DNA of 64,000 nucleotides from an uncultured Paracoccaceae bacterium (GCA_947503765.1 CANNFA010000005.1:62001-126000), one strand, 5' to 3'. Shown: positions 8,844 through 17,615, counted from the stretch's first letter. Program-made: numbers and translations. The notes: generated by a model not told the origin, from the letters alone.

Positions 8844-9356
8844 ATGGCAAGAGCGGTCATCATGGGCGTTGCCGGATCGGGGAAATCCTCGGTGGGCATT
8901 GCGCTCGCCGCGCGGACCGGCGCGCTGTATTTCGACGGCGACGACCTGCATCCGCCAGCCAATATCGAGAAGATGTCCGCCGGCATTCCGCTTGGCGACA
9001 GCGACCGCGCGCCGTGGCTCGAGCGGGTCGGTGACACGCTGCATGCCGCGCGGGGGCCGGTCATTGTCGGCTGCTCGGCGTTGAAGCGCGCCTATCGCGA
9101 CCTGATCCGCAGCAGAGCCGGGGGCGAGGTCGTCTTTGTGCATCTTGCCGGCAGCCGCGATCTGATCGAGCGGCGGATGTCGGAGCGCAAGGGTCACTTC
9201 ATGCCGACCCGCCTGCTGGACAGCCAGTTCGCCGACCTTCAGCCGCTTGGCGATGACGAAACGGGCTTTGCCATCGATATCGACCGGCCGCTCGAGGAGA
9301 TCGTGGAAGACGCGGCGGGCAAACTTGAAGGAATGCGGGAATGGGGAAGAACGTAG
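8844..9356 (+). CDS. gntK: Gluconokinase
   Basis: A 170-residue kinase phosphorylating D-gluconate to 6-phosphogluconate, which then enters the Entner-Doudoroff or pentose phosphate route. The P-loop GVAGSGKSS is at residues 8-16. The segments YFDGDDLHPPANIEKM and GCSALKRAYRD, and FMPTRLLDSQFADLQP near the C-terminus, are all classic for GntK/IdnK. It starts 3 bp after idnO and overlaps the next gene by 16 bp, so the idnO-gntK-dehydrogenase genes are one transcript. Confidence 0.95.
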   Translation: MARAVIMGVAGSGKSSVGIALAARTGALYFDGDDLHPPANIEKMSAGIPLGDSDRAPWLERVGDTLHAARGPVIVGCSALKRAYRDLIRSRAGGEVVFVHLAGSRDLIERRMSERKGHFMPTRLLDSQFADLQPLGDDETGFAIDIDRPLEEIVEDAAGKLEGMREWGRT

Positions 9357-10228
9357 CTCTTGTCGGGGCCGGCGCGATGGGCGGTGCCATCGGAACGCGG
9401 CTTTGCGAGATGGGGCACAGGCTTCATGTCTTCGACCTTGATGATGCGAAGGTCGCCGCGCTTGCCCGAAAGGGCGCCGCCGCGATGGCGTCGGCGGCCG
9501 ATGCGGCGGCGGCGTCGGATTACGTGATCACCAGCCTGAACGCGCCGGAGATCGTCGAGCGTGCGGTGTTCGGCGACAAGGGCGCCGCCGAGGGCGCGAG
9601 GCCCGGCACCCTGATCATCGACATGTCGTCCATCGACCCCGAGGCGACGCGCAGCCTTGCCGCGAAGGCGGCCGAGGCGGGCTTGCGGTGGGTCGACAGC
9701 CCGCTTTCGGGCGGCGCGCCGAAGGCGCTGATCGGCGAGCTGACGCTGATGGCCGGCGGCGAGGCGGCGGACGTGGCCGACGCGCACGAGGTGCTGAAAG
9801 ACGTGGCCACGAATTACACCCACATGGGCCCCGCCGGTGCGGGACAGGCGACGAAACTCATCAACCAGGTCCTGTGCGGCATCCAGTTCCTTGGCGTCGC
9901 CGAGGCGACGGCGCTGGCCGAGGATGCCGGTGTCGACGCCGCGAAGATCCCGCAGGCGCTGCGCGGCGGCCGGGCGGACAGCGCCATATTGCAGGAATAC
10001 ATGCCGCGCTTTGCCGCCCGCGACTATCGGCGGACCGGGCGCATCGACAACATGGTCAAGGATCTGAACGGCGCCCAGGATCTGGCCCGGGCGACCCATA
10101 CGGCAATGCCGCTGACGGCTGTCTGCGCCGAGATTCACCGGATGCTGACCGCCGCCGGTCTGGGGGCCGAGGATCAGGCCGCGCTCATGGAGTATTTCCG
10201 CGGACCGGACCGGAGCAGGTTTCGGTGA
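9341..10228 (+). CDS. NAD(P)-dependent beta-hydroxyacid dehydrogenase (GarR/GlxR/HIBADH family)
   Basis: A 295-residue protein of the 3-hydroxyisobutyrate / 2-hydroxy-3-oxopropionate (tartronate semialdehyde) reductase family. It has the N-terminal loop VALVGAGAMGGAIG and the substrate motif DSPLSGGAPKA. It also carries GPAGAGQATKLINQ, whose Lys is the catalytic base of the family, and DNMVKDLNGAQDLA near the C-terminus. It overlaps gntK by 16 bp, and its stop overlaps the GTG start of the next gene. Its place in an idonate/gluconate operon suggests it handles a sugar-acid-derived hydroxyacid such as tartronate semialdehyde or threonate; the substrate is not determined. Confidence 0.85.
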   Translation: MGKNVALVGAGAMGGAIGTRLCEMGHRLHVFDLDDAKVAALARKGAAAMASAADAAAASDYVITSLNAPEIVERAVFGDKGAAEGARPGTLIIDMSSIDPEATRSLAAKAAEAGLRWVDSPLSGGAPKALIGELTLMAGGEAADVADAHEVLKDVATNYTHMGPAGAGQATKLINQVLCGIQFLGVAEATALAEDAGVDAAKIPQALRGGRADSAILQEYMPRFAARDYRRTGRIDNMVKDLNGAQDLARATHTAMPLTAVCAEIHRMLTAAGLGAEDQAALMEYFRGPDRSRFR

Positions 10229-11994
10229 TCACCCGCTATGCGTTCTTTGAAGGCGCGGTTCGCAAGGGCCTGACCGAGGCATTCCGCGACGCCGTCCTTG
10301 AGGAATTGCTGCCCACCTGGCGCGCGTTTCCCGGCGCGGCGGACGTGCGGGTGCGGTTTGCGGTCGAGCGCGACGACGACGCCCCGGAGTATCCCATGAT
10401 CCTTGCCGTGGACTACCCCGACAGGGCCGCGCTGGATCATGCGCTTGCCAGCCCGGAACGGCAGGCGAGCCGCGCCGCGACCGAGCGGGTGCTGCCCCGG
10501 TTCTTCGACGGGCGCATCCACCACCATGTGACCGATTCGCATCATTTTCGCGGCTGCCCGGGCACGGATGGCGGCGAGGCGAAAGCTGCGGCGATCACCC
10601 GCTACGCGCTGCTCGAAGGCTCTGTTCCCGAGGATCGCACAGCGGCGTTCCGCCAATCCGTTCTCGACGATGTGGTGCCGGCATGGCGTGCCTTGCCCGG
10701 CGCGCTTGCCGTCCGGATCGCATTTGCGGAGGGCCGCGACGAGGCCGCACCGGAATTTCCGCTGATCGTTGCCATCGACTATGCGGATATCGACATGCTG
10801 GGGGCCGCGCTGGCCAGCCCCGAACGGGATGCCTGCCGCGAGGCGCTTGAAGGCCGGGTGCTGCCGGCCTTTTTTTCGGGCCGCCTGCACCATCACGTGA
10901 CCGCCGCGCATGAGGTCGCGGCGACGGAGGCTGCCGGGCCGATCGAGGGGGCGAGCAAGGCCCAGCGAATGCGTGTGCGGGCCGGGGCACGCGCCGTGAA
11001 GATGACGGATGTGGCAAAGGCGGCGGGGGTTTCCCCGATGACCGTCTCGCGCGCGTTCCGCGCCGATGCCTCGATCGAGGAAAAGACGCGAAAGCGCGTT
11101 CTCGAGGCGGCCGAGAAACTGGGATACATGTTCGACGAGCGCGCCTCGAACCTGCGGTCGCGGAAATCCGATTTCGTCGCGGTCACCGTGCCGACCATCA
11201 ACAACCCGAATTTCGCCGAGACCGTCGACGCCCTGTCACTGCAACTGGCCAGCGTCGGGTTGCAGGTGCTTCTGGGCTATGACCGGTACGATACCGCCGA
11301 GGAAGAATTGCGGCTTCAGCAACTGCTGCGCCGCAGACCGGAGGCGATCGTCGTGACCGGCGGGCGGCACAGCGCCCGGTCGCGGCGCCTGCTTGAAGCG
11401 TCGGGGATCCCGGTGATCGAAACCTGGGACCTGCCCGAACAGCCGCTGGGGCATGTGGTGGGCTTTTCGAATTCCAGCGCGATGCAGCTTGCCGTCGATC
11501 ATGTTGTCGCAAGAGGCGCGCGGCGCATCGCGTTCATCGGCGGCGATTTCAACCAGGATACGCGGGGCGCGGACCGGCGCAGCGGTTTCATTCAGTCGAT
11601 GGAGCGACACGGCCTTGATCCCGGCTGCCTGATCCCGATCGGCGGGCCGTCGTCCATTCGGAACGGGACAAGCGCGATGGCGCATCTGCTGGACACCCAT
11701 TCGGACATCGAGGCCGTCGTGGGTGTTTTCGATCATGCCTCGTTCGGGGCGCTTGCGGAATGCCAGCGCCGCGGCATCCGGGTTCCCGAGGACATCATGA
11801 TCGCCAGCTTCGGCGCCATCGACATCGCCACCTTCGCCTACCCGTCGATCACGACCGTCGATCCGCACGCGTCCGAGATCGGGCGGCGCGTGGGTCTTCT
11901 GATTGCCGATCTGCTGGAGAATCCGGAAAGAAAAACCGGCCCGATCAGGATAGAGATCGGGCCGGTTCTTCGGATTGGCGAATCGACGGGCTAG
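10225..11994 (+). CDS. LacI-family repressor fused to two N-terminal alpha+beta repeats
   Basis: One uninterrupted frame of 589 codons starts at a GTG overlapping the previous stop. Residues 1-107 and about 118-224 are two similar copies of a small domain: ITRYAFFEG...HHHVTDSHHF and ITRYALLEG...HHHVTAAHE. They look like dimeric alpha+beta-barrel domains. From residue 260 a standard LacI helix-turn-helix follows (MTDVAKAAGVSPMTVSRAF) with a full periplasmic-binding-like sensor ending at 11994. A LacI protein alone would start at ATG 10969 or 11002, so translation could yield either form. No stop codon separates the parts. It most likely regulates the idonate/gluconate genes through the TGxTATCGATAxCA sites. 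Confidence 0.75.
   Translation: MITRYAFFEGAVRKGLTEAFRDAVLEELLPTWRAFPGAADVRVRFAVERDDDAPEYPMILAVDYPDRAALDHALASPERQASRAATERVLPRFFDGRIHHHVTDSHHFRGCPGTDGGEAKAAAITRYALLEGSVPEDRTAAFRQSVLDDVVPAWRALPGALAVRIAFAEGRDEAAPEFPLIVAIDYADIDMLGAALASPERDACREALEGRVLPAFFSGRLHHHVTAAHEVAATEAAGPIEGASKAQRMRVRAGARAVKMTDVAKAAGVSPMTVSRAFRADASIEEKTRKRVLEAAEKLGYMFDERASNLRSRKSDFVAVTVPTINNPNFAETVDALSLQLASVGLQVLLGYDRYDTAEEELRLQQLLRRRPEAIVVTGGRHSARSRRLLEASGIPVIETWDLPEQPLGHVVGFSNSSAMQLAVDHVVARGARRIAFIGGDFNQDTRGADRRSGFIQSMERHGLDPGCLIPIGGPSSIRNGTSAMAHLLDTHSDIEAVVGVFDHASFGALAECQRRGIRVPEDIMIASFGAIDIATFAYPSITTVDPHASEIGRRVGLLIADLLENPERKTGPIRIEIGPVLRIGESTG
11931..11970 (-). terminator. Intrinsic terminator of the TRAP operon, inside the lacI coding end
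   Basis: AACCGGCCCGATC at 11934-11946 pairs perfectly over 13 bp with GATCGGGCCGGTT at 11955-11967, with an 8-nt loop. Read on the minus strand the stem is followed by a T-rich run (complement of the A-rich 11928-11935), so it is a good Rho-independent terminator for dctP. It lies within the last 22 codons of the convergent LacI gene. Confidence 0.75.
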
Positions 11995-11998
11995 GGCG

Positions 11999-12976
11999 TT
12001 ACTTCGACTCTTCGAGGATCGCGTTCACGACCTCGTCGCCGTTCTCGTCGATGAAGTTGGACCAGACCGATTTCGTGGCTTCCTGGAAGGCCGCGCCATC
12101 GACATCGGTGTTCACTTCCATGCCGTTTTCCTTGAGCTCGGCAATCATCTCTTCTTCCTTGGAGATCGACAGGTCGCGCTGCATGGCAACCGCGTCGGCG
12201 GCGGTCTGAAGAAGGATTTCCTGATGCTCGGGCGACAGGCTGTCGAACTTGTCCTTGTTCATGAAGAACGCGAGCGCGGAATAGGCGTGGCGCGTCAGGC
12301 TCAGATAATCCTGCACCTCGTAGAACTTGAAGGACAGGGTCACCGCGATCGGGTGATCCTGGCTGTCGACGACGCCGGTTTCAAGCGCGGTGTAAAGCTC
12401 GGCCACCGGCAATTGCTGCGGTGCCGCGCCAAGCGCCGCGAACATGTCGTTGAGCGCCTTGGAGTTGTTGACCCGCATTCTCAGACCCTCGACATCCGCC
12501 GGCGTCCGGATCGGGCCGCGGTTGTTGGTCATGTTGCGATAGCCGTTTTCCGGAAAGCCCAGGGCCTTCAGGTTATGCTCTTCGAACTGGGCGCCGATCA
12601 TGTCGCCGACTTCGCCGTCCAGCGCCTTGTAGGCCGCATCGCGCGTCGGGAACATGAAGGGCAGCGAGAACGCCCCCGCATCCGGGACCAGCCCGGTGAG
12701 GTTGTTGACGCCGACCATCGCCAGGTCGATGATCCCCGAGCGCGCGCCGTCGATCATCTGCTGATCGTTGCCCAGCTGGCCGTTCGGGAAGATCTGCACG
12801 GTCAGGGCGCCATCGGTGCGCTTTGCAAGCTCTTCGGCAAAGAAGGTCGCCATCGCGTGCTGCGGATCGCTTTCCGGCACGGGGTGGGCGAATTTCAGAA
12901 CCTGCGCCGAGACGGCCGTTGCCGCACCGAGCCCCAGGATAGCGGCCAGTGCAAGGCCGCGAAGCGAGATGGTCAT
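11999..12976 (-). CDS. dctP: TRAP transporter substrate-binding protein DctP
   Basis: A 325-residue periplasmic receptor of the DctP family. The signal peptide covers residues 1-24 (ending VSA), and the mature protein begins QVLKFAHPVPESDPQHAM. The specificity-helix region contains GLRMRVNNSKALNDMFAALGAAPQQLPVAELYTALETGVVD; its arginine binds the ligand carboxylate in this family. It is the last gene of dctQ-dctM-dctP, 16 bp after dctM, and converges on the lacI gene with only 4 bp between stops. The context of idnD/idnO/gntK and a shared operator suggest an idonate or gluconate ligand. Confidence 0.92.
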   Translation of the reverse strand: MTISLRGLALAAILGLGAATAVSAQVLKFAHPVPESDPQHAMATFFAEELAKRTDGALTVQIFPNGQLGNDQQMIDGARSGIIDLAMVGVNNLTGLVPDAGAFSLPFMFPTRDAAYKALDGEVGDMIGAQFEEHNLKALGFPENGYRNMTNNRGPIRTPADVEGLRMRVNNSKALNDMFAALGAAPQQLPVAELYTALETGVVDSQDHPIAVTLSFKFYEVQDYLSLTRHAYSALAFFMNKDKFDSLSPEHQEILLQTAADAVAMQRDLSISKEEEMIAELKENGMEVNTDVDGAAFQEATKSVWSNFIDENGDEVVNAILEESK

Positions 12977-12992
12977 GTGTTTCTCCTCTGGA

Positions 12993-14273
12993 TTATCCGA
13001 TGAACCAGTTCATCGGGACGGTGACGAGCTCCGGCACGAAAATGAATGCGAGCAGGAGCAAGAGATAGGCCAGAATGAAGGGAAAAGCGCCCGTCACGGC
13101 CTTCGACATGGGAACGCGGCTGACGCCGCAGACCACATTGAGAACATTGCCCACCGGGGGCGTGATCAGCCCGATGGACGTGTTGATCACGAACATCAGC
13201 CCGAAATAGACCGGATCGATCCCGGCCAGCTTGATGACCGGCATCAGAAGCGGCACGAGGATCAGGACGGTCGGCGCCAGATCCATGACCATGCCCACGG
13301 CGAGCACGATGATCATGATCACCAGCATCAGAAGCCTCGGGCTTTCGACCAGCGGCCCCAGCATCTGCGCCAGTTGCTGCGGCAGCTGCGCGACCGTGAT
13401 CAGCCAGGCGGCGACCATGGCGCAGCCCACGAGGAACATCACCATGGCGGTGGTCCGTCCGGCATTCACGAGAACCCGGAAAAACAGTTTCATGGTCAGT
13501 TCGCGGTAGACCACCACGGAAATCAGGATGGCATAGACGGCCGCCACGACCGCCGCCTCGGTGGGGGTGAAGATGCCGAACCGGATCCCGCCAATGATGA
13601 TGATCGGCAGGAAAAGCGCCCAGATCCCCTCGCGGAAGGCGACGAGCCGCTCGGCGCCCGTGGCCCGCTCGATGGTCTCGAGGTCTTCCTTGCGCATCAG
13701 CCACCACCAGACGAGGATCAGCGCGGCGCCCATCATCAGGCCCGGCGCGATGCCGCCCAAGAACAGGTTCTTGATCGAGATGTTGCCCGCCACGCCGATC
13801 AGGATCAGCGGCAGCGATGGAGGGATGACCGGCGCGATGATCCCGCCCGACGCCAGAAGACCCACCGACGAGCCTTCGGGATAGCCCGCCTTCTTCATCA
13901 TCGGGTAGAGTATCGCGACCAGGGCGGCCGCGTCCGCCACGGCCGACCCCGAGAGGCCGGCGATCAGGATCGCGGTGAGGACCGCGACATAGCCCAGACC
14001 GCCCCGGCGATGCCCGATCATGACCATGGCCATGCGGACGATGCGTTGCGACAACCCGCCCGTCGCCATGACCTCGCCCGCGACAAGGAAGAACGGGATC
14101 GCCAGAAGCGGGAAGCTGTCGACACCGTTGATGAGCGACTGCGCGAGAATATCCGCCGAGAACAGGCCCATCTGAAGCATGAGCGCCATCGCCGCCAGAA
14201 GAAGCGCGAAGGCGACGGGCAGCCCGAGAAGGATGGATCCGATCAGGACGCCGAGAAACAGAGCGAGTGTCAT
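12993..14273 (-). CDS. dctM: TRAP transporter large permease DctM
   Basis: A 426-residue polytopic membrane protein with about a dozen hydrophobic segments, the normal length for DctM (about 425). Recognisable parts are LAIPFFLVAGEVMATGGLSQRIVRM, GLSGSAVADAAALVAILYPMMKKAGYP and the C-terminal ITPPVGNVLNVVCGVSRVPM. It couples sodium-driven import to the receptor DctP. Its start overlaps the dctQ stop by 4 bp. Confidence 0.93.
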   Translation of the reverse strand: MTLALFLGVLIGSILLGLPVAFALLLAAMALMLQMGLFSADILAQSLINGVDSFPLLAIPFFLVAGEVMATGGLSQRIVRMAMVMIGHRRGGLGYVAVLTAILIAGLSGSAVADAAALVAILYPMMKKAGYPEGSSVGLLASGGIIAPVIPPSLPLILIGVAGNISIKNLFLGGIAPGLMMGAALILVWWWLMRKEDLETIERATGAERLVAFREGIWALFLPIIIIGGIRFGIFTPTEAAVVAAVYAILISVVVYRELTMKLFFRVLVNAGRTTAMVMFLVGCAMVAAWLITVAQLPQQLAQMLGPLVESPRLLMLVIMIIVLAVGMVMDLAPTVLILVPLLMPVIKLAGIDPVYFGLMFVINTSIGLITPPVGNVLNVVCGVSRVPMSKAVTGAFPFILAYLLLLLAFIFVPELVTVPMNWFIG

Positions 14274-14767
14274 GAAATGGGCGCCGTCTGGTCGTCGTCA
14301 TCCAGCTCGCGCAGCGCGTCCGGGTTGAAAATGCGGACCGCCGCGATGAACGCCATCATCACGGCCGAAATGACGCCGGCCAGGTAGAACAGCGCCGAGG
14401 GCAATCCCGTCAACTGGGAGATGTTGCCCCAGTTCGCGTTCATCTGCTTGAAGGCGCCCCAGAACAGCATCAGGACGGCCACGGTGATGACCACATAGCC
14501 GGCGCGGCGCAAGAGCGGCACCGCACGCGGCATCAGCCTTTCGGTGACTTCGGACACGGCCAGATGTTCGTCCCGGCGCAGAACCACCGCCGCGCCCAGC
14601 ATCACCAGCCAGACAAGGCCGAGGCGTGACAGTTCGACCGACGGCCGCAGGCCCGAGGCAAACCCGTATCGCAGCACGACATTTGTGAAAACGAGCACGA
14701 TCATCGCCAGCAGGATCAGGGCCATGGCACCGTCGATGATCCGCCACAGGATATGCAGAGCCTTCAT
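14270..14767 (-). CDS. dctQ: TRAP transporter small permease DctQ
   Basis: A 165-residue protein with four transmembrane segments, typical of DctQ. It begins MKALHILWRIIDGAMALILLAMIVLVF and holds the family segment LGLVWLVMLGAAVVLRRDEHLAV near residue 50. The frame extends upstream, but the ATG at 14767 gives the usual length and lies directly downstream of an operator-bearing promoter. It is the first gene of the TRAP operon. Confidence 0.92.
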   Translation of the reverse strand: MKALHILWRIIDGAMALILLAMIVLVFTNVVLRYGFASGLRPSVELSRLGLVWLVMLGAAVVLRRDEHLAVSEVTERLMPRAVPLLRRAGYVVITVAVLMLFWGAFKQMNANWGNISQLTGLPSALFYLAGVISAVMMAFIAAVRIFNPDALRELDDDDQTAPIS

Positions 14768-14800
14768 GGTCCCCCCCGGACATGTTTCGGAGCTCGGCTC

Positions 14801-14829
14801 TTGGTATCGATAACATGGGGGAGTGTCAA
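14801..14829 (-). promoter_or_regulatory. dctQMP promoter with LacI-type operator
   Basis: On the minus strand TTGACA (complement of 14824-14829) stands 17 bp before TACCAA (complement of 14801-14806), a good sigma-70-like spacing. TGTTATCGATACCA (complement of 14802-14815) overlaps the spacer and -10. It differs from the idnD/idnO site at 8009-8022 at a single position, so one LacI regulator probably controls both. Confidence 0.7.
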
Positions 14830-15072
14830 TGGCTGTTCTCCGCAGGCATGGCGGCCTGCGTCCGGCTTGAAACTCAGTGTCCGGGATCAGCGGGTTATGG
14901 GGCCGTTCGGTTGCATTGTTGCAGGCAGCTGGCAAAGGGCGGGAGAGCTCATCCGGCGGCAGCTGGTGGGGCAGTCAGGCAAGCGGCCTGACCGGCGCGG
15001 AACGGGTGCCGATCGCGCCAATGACGCCGGTGTGCTGGCGGCATCTTTCGGCGCCCGCCGCCGCGGCTAGGA
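14830..15072. other. Non-coding gap between dctQ promoter and larC stop
   Basis: Together with the dctQ leader this makes about 305 bp without a convincing gene. Short open frames here lack a ribosome site and recognisable protein features. No clear repeat or terminator was found for either neighbouring operon. Confidence 0.4.
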
Positions 15073-16299
15073 TCATGCGCTACCGCGCGGCCCGGGGCCG
15101 GGATCTGCCGCGGCGCCGTCCGTTTCCGCGCGGCGGGCACGGCGGCGGCGGTCTGCAAGGGTGCCGGCGCCGTGCAGATCGTCGCTTTCCGCCTTCAGCG
15201 TCTGATCCCCGCCGGGGCGGCGGGCGCGCTTGCGGCGGGTGCCGTCCGGGGCCGTTTCTGCCGTGCGGGGCAGGATCAGCCGGTCGACCGGCATCCGGCG
15301 CAGGCCCAGTGTCGAGGTCAGGTCGAACAGGCGCGCGGCCACGGTGTCCTCGGCATCCGGCTGCGCCAGCACTTCGAGCCGCATGACCGGGCGCGATTTC
15401 TTGCCCTGACCGGTCAGCAGGGTGGCATCCACCACCCCCGGATCGGCGCGCAGTCGGTCGAGGGCGCTGCCCAGCTCTTCGCCGGTCATGTCGTCGATGT
15501 CGCAGGTCAGCTGCACCAGCCGGTCCTGCGCCATGCCGGGCTGCGCGGTGTCCAGCAGCATGACCCGCAGGATGTTCGGCACGCCCGGCAGTGTCCGGGT
15601 GCCGGCCCCCGAGCCGGTCGCGCGAAGCCGCCCCGGCGGGCGGGTGCCGTGGCTGCCGCCGGTCAGGTGCGCGAGGATCGCCGCGCCGGTGGGGGTCACA
15701 CGCTCGCCGGGGATGCCGTCATCGTGCCAGTCATGGCCTTCGAGGATCAGCGCGGTCGCGGGGGCGGGAACGGGCAGCTTGCCATGTGCCGTGTCCACCA
15801 GCCCGCCGCCCAGCGGCAGCGGCGCAAGGCTGATCCCGGCGCCGTCGAGCGCGGCGCAGATGCTGCCGGCGGCGGTCACGTCCATCAGCGCGTCCCAGTC
15901 GGCGATCTCGTGGAAATGCACTTGGTCGATGGGGATGGCGTGCACGCGGGCCTCGGCCTCGGCGATGCGGTGCAGGATCGCGCAGGCGGCGGTCGCGGTG
16001 CCGTCCGACAGGTCGGCGGCGGCCAGCAGCGCGCGCATCGCGCGGTAGGTGGTGTCCTGGCCGCGCCGCGCCGTGTCGCCGCCGGGCGCGGGGATCAGCG
16101 CGAAGCGCCGCGCGGCGATGCCGGAGGCCAGGTGATCGGACAGCGCGGCATGGCCGACATCCGCGGGCAGCACCGCGGCGACATCCGCCATGACGCGGCC
16201 CGTCAGCTCGGGCAGGGCGTGCAGCATGGCGGCGACGAACATGTCGCCCGCCGCGCCGCCCAGCGGGTCGAAATGCAGATGCAGCCCCTCGGTGCGCAT
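15073..16299 (-). CDS. larC: Nickel-pincer cofactor nickel insertase LarC
   Basis: A 408-residue LarC-family protein that inserts nickel into the pyridinium bis-thiocarboxylate mononucleotide made by LarB and LarE. The N-terminus LHFDPLGGAAGDMFVAAML is the family hallmark. It is followed by VHFHEIADWDALMDVTAA, the glycine-rich GERVTPTGAAILAHLT, and LTCDIDDMTGEELGSALDRL in the C-terminal domain. The last 60 residues are Arg-rich and less conserved. The start shares one base with the larA stop (TGATG), so translation is coupled. LarB and LarE, needed for the same cofactor, lie about 20 kb away at 37.8-39.3 kb. Confidence 0.9.
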   Translation of the reverse strand: MRTEGLHLHFDPLGGAAGDMFVAAMLHALPELTGRVMADVAAVLPADVGHAALSDHLASGIAARRFALIPAPGGDTARRGQDTTYRAMRALLAAADLSDGTATAACAILHRIAEAEARVHAIPIDQVHFHEIADWDALMDVTAAGSICAALDGAGISLAPLPLGGGLVDTAHGKLPVPAPATALILEGHDWHDDGIPGERVTPTGAAILAHLTGGSHGTRPPGRLRATGSGAGTRTLPGVPNILRVMLLDTAQPGMAQDRLVQLTCDIDDMTGEELGSALDRLRADPGVVDATLLTGQGKKSRPVMRLEVLAQPDAEDTVAARLFDLTSTLGLRRMPVDRLILPRTAETAPDGTRRKRARRPGGDQTLKAESDDLHGAGTLADRRRRARRAETDGAAADPGPGPRGSA

Positions 16300-17615
16300 C
16301 AGGCGGGGTCCGGCCAGGGGTTTGCCAGCCGGCCGTCATCGGTGAACCGCATCTCCTCGAGGGGGCCGACCACCTCGAAGCCGGGGCGGTCGCGCAGTTC
16401 GGGCAGCATCGCCTCGGACGCATAGAGGTATTCGAGCTTGAGCGTGTTGGCGATGCGCAGCAGGCGGGCCTGGCCGATATCCTCGGCGCCGCAGGTCTTG
16501 ACGGCCGTCTGGATCGCGGTGCGGTCGCAGGGCATCACCATCGGGATCTTGGCCTGCACCAGCACCTGCGAGGTCAGCGCGTTGGCATAGACCGCCTCGC
16601 GGTCGAACGCGGCCTCCAGCCGGGCGGTGACGACATCGGCGCGGGCGGCCCCGTTGCCGTTGCCGTTGCTGAGCGGCGACAGGCCAAGCGCGGCAAGCCG
16701 CGAGATGTGCAGATGCGCCGGCATCTTGGGGCTGGAATAGCGGTGGGTGATGTTCGGGTCCATGCCGGTGCCGGAAAATTCCTTGCCGATCTCGTCCACC
16801 ACCAGCACGTCGAGCTGCCCCGAGGCGGTGGGTGCGTCCAGCGGGCCGACCGGCAGGCGCGGCATGTTCGCCATCGCTTCCTGCAGCAGGGGGGCCTCGG
16901 CCTCGAGCAGGCCGTCGCTGTCCAGCACCACGACGCGCGAGAGCTGGTCATAGGCGTTCTCGACCGTGCCGACGCCGAACAGCACCTTGCAGCGGTCCAG
17001 CTTCATGCGGGCCATGCGGCTGGCGTAGATGCCGACATTGTCGATGCCGCGCGAATGGCAGTTTTCGGCGCCCGACTGCTTGCCCAGCCCGATGGCCAGC
17101 ATCTTGGCCAGACCGCTTTCGTTGGGGGCGCGGAACGAGGTGTGCGGCTTGATCCGGTTGAACAGGATGATGCCGTCGGCGGCATCGGCGTGCCGGTCCA
17201 TCCGCACCTGCATGCCGTTGTCGAGGGTTCCGATCTCGACCGTGTCCATCGACGAGCGGATCTCGCAGCCGATGACCTCCTCGGTGACGCCCAGCTTGGC
17301 CAGCAGCGCGCGCTGGCCCTCGGCGGTGGCGCCGCCGTGGCTGCCCATGGCGGGGACGACGAAGGGATCGGCGCCGCGCGCGCGCACCTCGGCCACGATG
17401 GCGGTCAGAAGTTCGGGAAAGACCGCAAGGCCGCGGCTGCCGGCGGTGATGGCGATCGACATCCCCGGCCGTATCTTGCCCACGCAGGGCGCCTGCATCG
17501 CCTCGGCCACGGCGGCGGCGGGGTCGTCGATCCGGGTGGCGGCGAATGACTGGCGGCAGAGCGCGATGCGCGGCAGCGGCGTGTCCGCGACCAGTTTGAC
17601 GTAGTTCGGAGTCAT
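16299..17615 (-). CDS. larA: LarA-family nickel-dependent 2-hydroxyacid racemase/epimerase
   Basis: A 438-residue LarA homologue. Candidate catalytic residues are His93 in PAMGSHGGA, His158 in RIKPHTSF, Lys171 in GLAKMLA and His187 in NCHSRG. The Lys-to-His spacing of 16 equals that of K184 and H200 in Lactobacillus plantarum LarA, where the lysine tethers the nickel-pincer cofactor. The family includes lactate, malate, phenyllactate and 2-hydroxyglutarate racemases and a D-gluconate 2-epimerase, so the substrate is open. AAGGA lies 8 bp before the chosen ATG at 17615. larC follows with a one-base overlap. A GntR regulator is divergent from it. Confidence 0.88.
   Translation of the reverse strand: MTPNYVKLVADTPLPRIALCRQSFAATRIDDPAAAVAEAMQAPCVGKIRPGMSIAITAGSRGLAVFPELLTAIVAEVRARGADPFVVPAMGSHGGATAEGQRALLAKLGVTEEVIGCEIRSSMDTVEIGTLDNGMQVRMDRHADAADGIILFNRIKPHTSFRAPNESGLAKMLAIGLGKQSGAENCHSRGIDNVGIYASRMARMKLDRCKVLFGVGTVENAYDQLSRVVVLDSDGLLEAEAPLLQEAMANMPRLPVGPLDAPTASGQLDVLVVDEIGKEFSGTGMDPNITHRYSSPKMPAHLHISRLAALGLSPLSNGNGNGAARADVVTARLEAAFDREAVYANALTSQVLVQAKIPMVMPCDRTAIQTAVKTCGAEDIGQARLLRIANTLKLEYLYASEAMLPELRDRPGFEVVGPLEEMRFTDDGRLANPWPDPA

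Noticed and set aside
14880-14945. Sequence resembling an insertion-sequence end (GTTGCATTGTTGCAGGCAGC)
   Set aside because: No transposase frame, matching inverted repeat or target duplication could be found nearby, so the resemblance is not enough to call an element.
14753-15070. Possible 105-codon gene upstream of dctQ
   Set aside because: No ribosome site, no recognisable domain, and it overlaps the operator-bearing promoter of dctQ.
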